A stretch of 64,000 nt of DNA from Microbacterium barkeri. Its GTDB lineage: Bacteria; Actinomycetota; Actinomycetes; Actinomycetales; Microbacteriaceae. The position numbers and the translations under genes are program-made. This document shows, one piece after another, positions 63,301-64,000 of this stretch (position 1 is the first letter of the stretch; each line of letters begins with the position of its first letter). Where the stretch lies: positions 62,001-126,000 of the forward strand of contig NZ_BSEJ01000009.1 of the NCBI RefSeq assembly GCF_027921765.1, read 5' to 3'. The notes below the pieces were generated by a model. That model had not been told where the DNA came from. It ran no database searches and worked only from the letters and a program-made list of their open reading frames with translations.

Positions 63301-64000
63301 GCCATCCGTCGAGCGGAAGGCCGATCCGCACGGGCTCGTCGGCGCGCATGAGCGCCGCGCACGCCACGACGGTCGCCTCGGTGGGCCCGTAGGTGTTCCA
63401 GACCTCGCGGCCCTCGCCGACGAGACGGGCGACGAGCTCGGGCGGGCAGGCCTCGCCGCCGAAGATGAGGAGGCGCACGTTCTCGATCGTGTCGGCGGGC
63501 CACAGCGCGGCGAGCGTCGGGACGGTCGAGACGGCCGTGATGCCGTGGCCGAGCAGCCACGGGCCGAGGTCGGATCCCGAGCGCACGAGCGAGCGCGGGG
63601 CGGGAACGAGACACGCCCCCGAGCGCCACGCGAGCCACATCTCCTCGCACGACGCGTCGAAGGCGACGGAGAGGCCGGCGAGCACGCGGTCGCCGGGCCC
63701 GAGCGGCTCGTCGGCGAGGAAGAGGCGCGCCTCGGCGTCGACGAACGCCGCGGCCGAGCGGTGCGAGACCGCGACGCCCTTCGGGGTGCCCGTCGAGCCC
63801 GAGGTGAAGATGACCCAGGCGTCGTCGTCGAGGCCGGGACGCTGGTCCTCGGCGGGCTCGGCGGCCGGGGCGGGCGGGTCGGTGGGCTCGGCGACCGGGG
63901 CGGACGGGTCGGTGGGCTCGAAGCGCCCGCCGCCCGTGAGGACGCCGCGCACCTTCGCCTCGCCGAACACGAGGTCGGCGCGCTCCTGGGGGTCGTCCGC
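60380..64000 (-). CDS. pls: Pls/PosA-type single-module NRPS (poly-amino-acid synthetase), N-terminus cut by window edge
   Basis: 1206 residues are visible and the frame is open to the edge. Adenylation domain motifs: FTSGSTGTPKGVAVSH, AFDASCEEMWLAWRSG, WNTYGPTEATVVACA, YRSGDMVRFEPEGLLF, GRVDDQVKVGGRRIELGEVE and TRTSGKVDKAALP. The carrier-domain Ser is in DLGGGSLAAAQLV (about residue 440 of the visible part). Then come about six membrane helices and three tandem left-handed-helix domains (GRDVDLHTMPPVTG, GRNVEASTVLLLPSM, GRGVWCESYWLPEPDL), the Pls hallmark that ligates monomers into isopeptide polymers. Specificity residues read DAESIGTVVK, close to a lysine code. The M1 peptidase is coupled downstream. 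Confidence 0.9.
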   Translation of the reverse strand, partial: ADDPQERADLVFGEAKVRGVLTGGGRFEPTDPSAPVAEPTDPPAPAAEPAEDQRPGLDDDAWVIFTSGSTGTPKGVAVSHRSAAAFVDAEARLFLADEPLGPGDRVLAGLSVAFDASCEEMWLAWRSGACLVPAPRSLVRSGSDLGPWLLGHGITAVSTVPTLAALWPADTIENVRLLIFGGEACPPELVARLVGEGREVWNTYGPTEATVVACAALMRADEPVRIGLPLDGWQLAVVDADGRPVAAGEPGELIIGGVGLARYLDPAKDAEKYAPMPTLGWERAYRSGDMVRFEPEGLLFQGRVDDQVKVGGRRIELGEVEAALQDLPGVGGAAVAVRKTAAGVDILVGYLVADAGFDRADARSRLAERLPAPLIPTLAVIDELPTRTSGKVDKAALPWPLADAGDADASDLDDDVAWLAAHWQAVLGIPVADPDADFFDLGGGSLAAAQLVTLIRETAPEFTVADVYSHPRLAAMAEAALDTVDPEAAGGFSTPAPTPRLTQWTQSLVGIPLFILTGARWLVYALTASTLLSLVPGFEALPVIDWWWTLLGLIVFATPFGRMALGALFARVLLAGLRPGDYRRGGATHMRLWLAEKVTDQIDPVGLAGAPWVTYYARALGAKIGRDVDLHTMPPVTGMLEVGSGAAIEPEVDLSGYWIDGETVRIGGIRIGAGATIGARSTLAPGTKIGQGAEVGPGSAVFGRVRAGQHWSGSPAVRAGAATRGWPQERPPAPRRHLALYALSSMGLALLPIVAFAAGGLVLALGMRGADDLAEAALAAFALLVPAVVVTGLVFAGAVVVLVRLLSIGLREGTYPIRSVPAWQAWSIERLLDAARTVLFPIYSSLFTPVWLRLLGAKVGRNVEASTVLLLPSMTTIDDGAFLADDTMVASYELRGGWLRVAPARIGKRAFLGNSGMAAAGHRVPKDGLVAVLSVAPMKAKAGSSWLGSPPVRLRRVVAEVDESRTFRPSVRLRVARTLWELCRFVPVVITCGLGLGVLFALYALAQLLGVVVTLLLSGVVMLAAGAVAALVSTAAKWLIVGPIRAGEQPLWSSFVWRTEVSDTFVEMLAAPWFARPASGTPALAAWLRSLGARIGRGVWCESYWLPEPDLVTLGDGATVNRGCVVQTHLFHDRIMSMDTVTLEPGATLGPHSVILPAASIGAHATVGPASLVMRGEAVPVGSRWSGNPIGPWRAVKVRAYQATAS

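Noticed and set aside
60603..63650. Second minus-strand frame of about 1000 codons inside the Pls gene
   Set aside because: Arg-rich +1-frame shadow of the synthetase; no motif, and the Pls frame is unbroken.

Overview
The window reads as a chromosomal segment of a high-GC actinobacterium, most likely of the Microbacteriaceae (Microbacterium-like). The support is the very high GC with strong third-position GC bias, a GTP-type PEP carboxykinase, RamB-type regulators, an acid-tailed NusG, a HadA/HadB/murB cluster, a DUF3105-DUF305 pair, many GTG starts, and a recurrent TAnnnT-N6/7-start-codon arrangement typical of leaderless actinobacterial mRNAs. Most of the window is housekeeping. There is no IS element, CRISPR array, integrase or rRNA operon, and one tRNA gene (Trp).

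Layout: 0-2.5 kb holds a DUF559 nuclease-like gene (cut by the left edge), a GNAT and an Fpg/Nei glycosylase. 2.5-6.3 kb is an FMN-riboswitch-controlled ribD-ribE-ribBA-ribH operon. 6.3-11.6 kb has a small membrane protein, an MHS-type transporter, an ABC exporter and an AlkZ-like protein. 11.7-16 kb has pckG divergent from a RamB-type regulator. 16-20 kb has an acyl-CoA ligase, then glyA-folD behind a ZTP riboswitch. 20-28 kb has nagA, a very large ECF sigma/anti-sigma/surface-domain fusion, a hydrolase and mdh. 28-37 kb has a HerA-like ATPase, PAP2, a Bcr/CflA pump, DUF3105/DUF305 and an alpha-glucoside-type ABC importer without its ATPase. 37-38.4 kb is rplJ-rplL with a probable L10 leader. 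38.6-42 kb has a stand-alone YqaJ nuclease, a repeat array and a DHA2 pump with a MarR regulator. 42-45 kb is a SipW/TasA-like export operon. 45-48 kb is tRNA-Trp-secE-nusG-rplK-rplA. 48-52.7 kb has a second RamB-type regulator divergent from aceA-aceB. 52.8-58.5 kb has an aminotransferase, murB-HadB-HadA, a FusB-type EF-G-binding protein with a leader ORF, a TauE/SafE permease and a GNAT. 58.5-64 kb has a phosphopantetheinyl transferase, an M1 peptidase and a Pls-type single-module poly(amino acid) synthetase (cut by the right edge) whose adenylation code resembles that for lysine.

How the genes work together: pckG, mdh, aceA and aceB form a gluconeogenic/glyoxylate-shunt set, and two paralogous RamB-type regulators sit divergently beside pckG and aceA. 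The synthetase, the PPTase that could activate its carrier domain and the peptidase that could trim the product form a candidate poly-lysine locus. Five tightly packed genes at 41.9-44.9 kb pair a SipW-type signal peptidase with its likely substrates.

The least expected content is non-coding. Three dispersed repeat families have exactly conserved lengths: 102 bp (2 copies), 69 bp (2 copies) and 56 bp (4 copies, three in a 73-bp-period array). There are also two very short leader ORFs, upstream of the FusB-type gene and the TauE/SafE gene.
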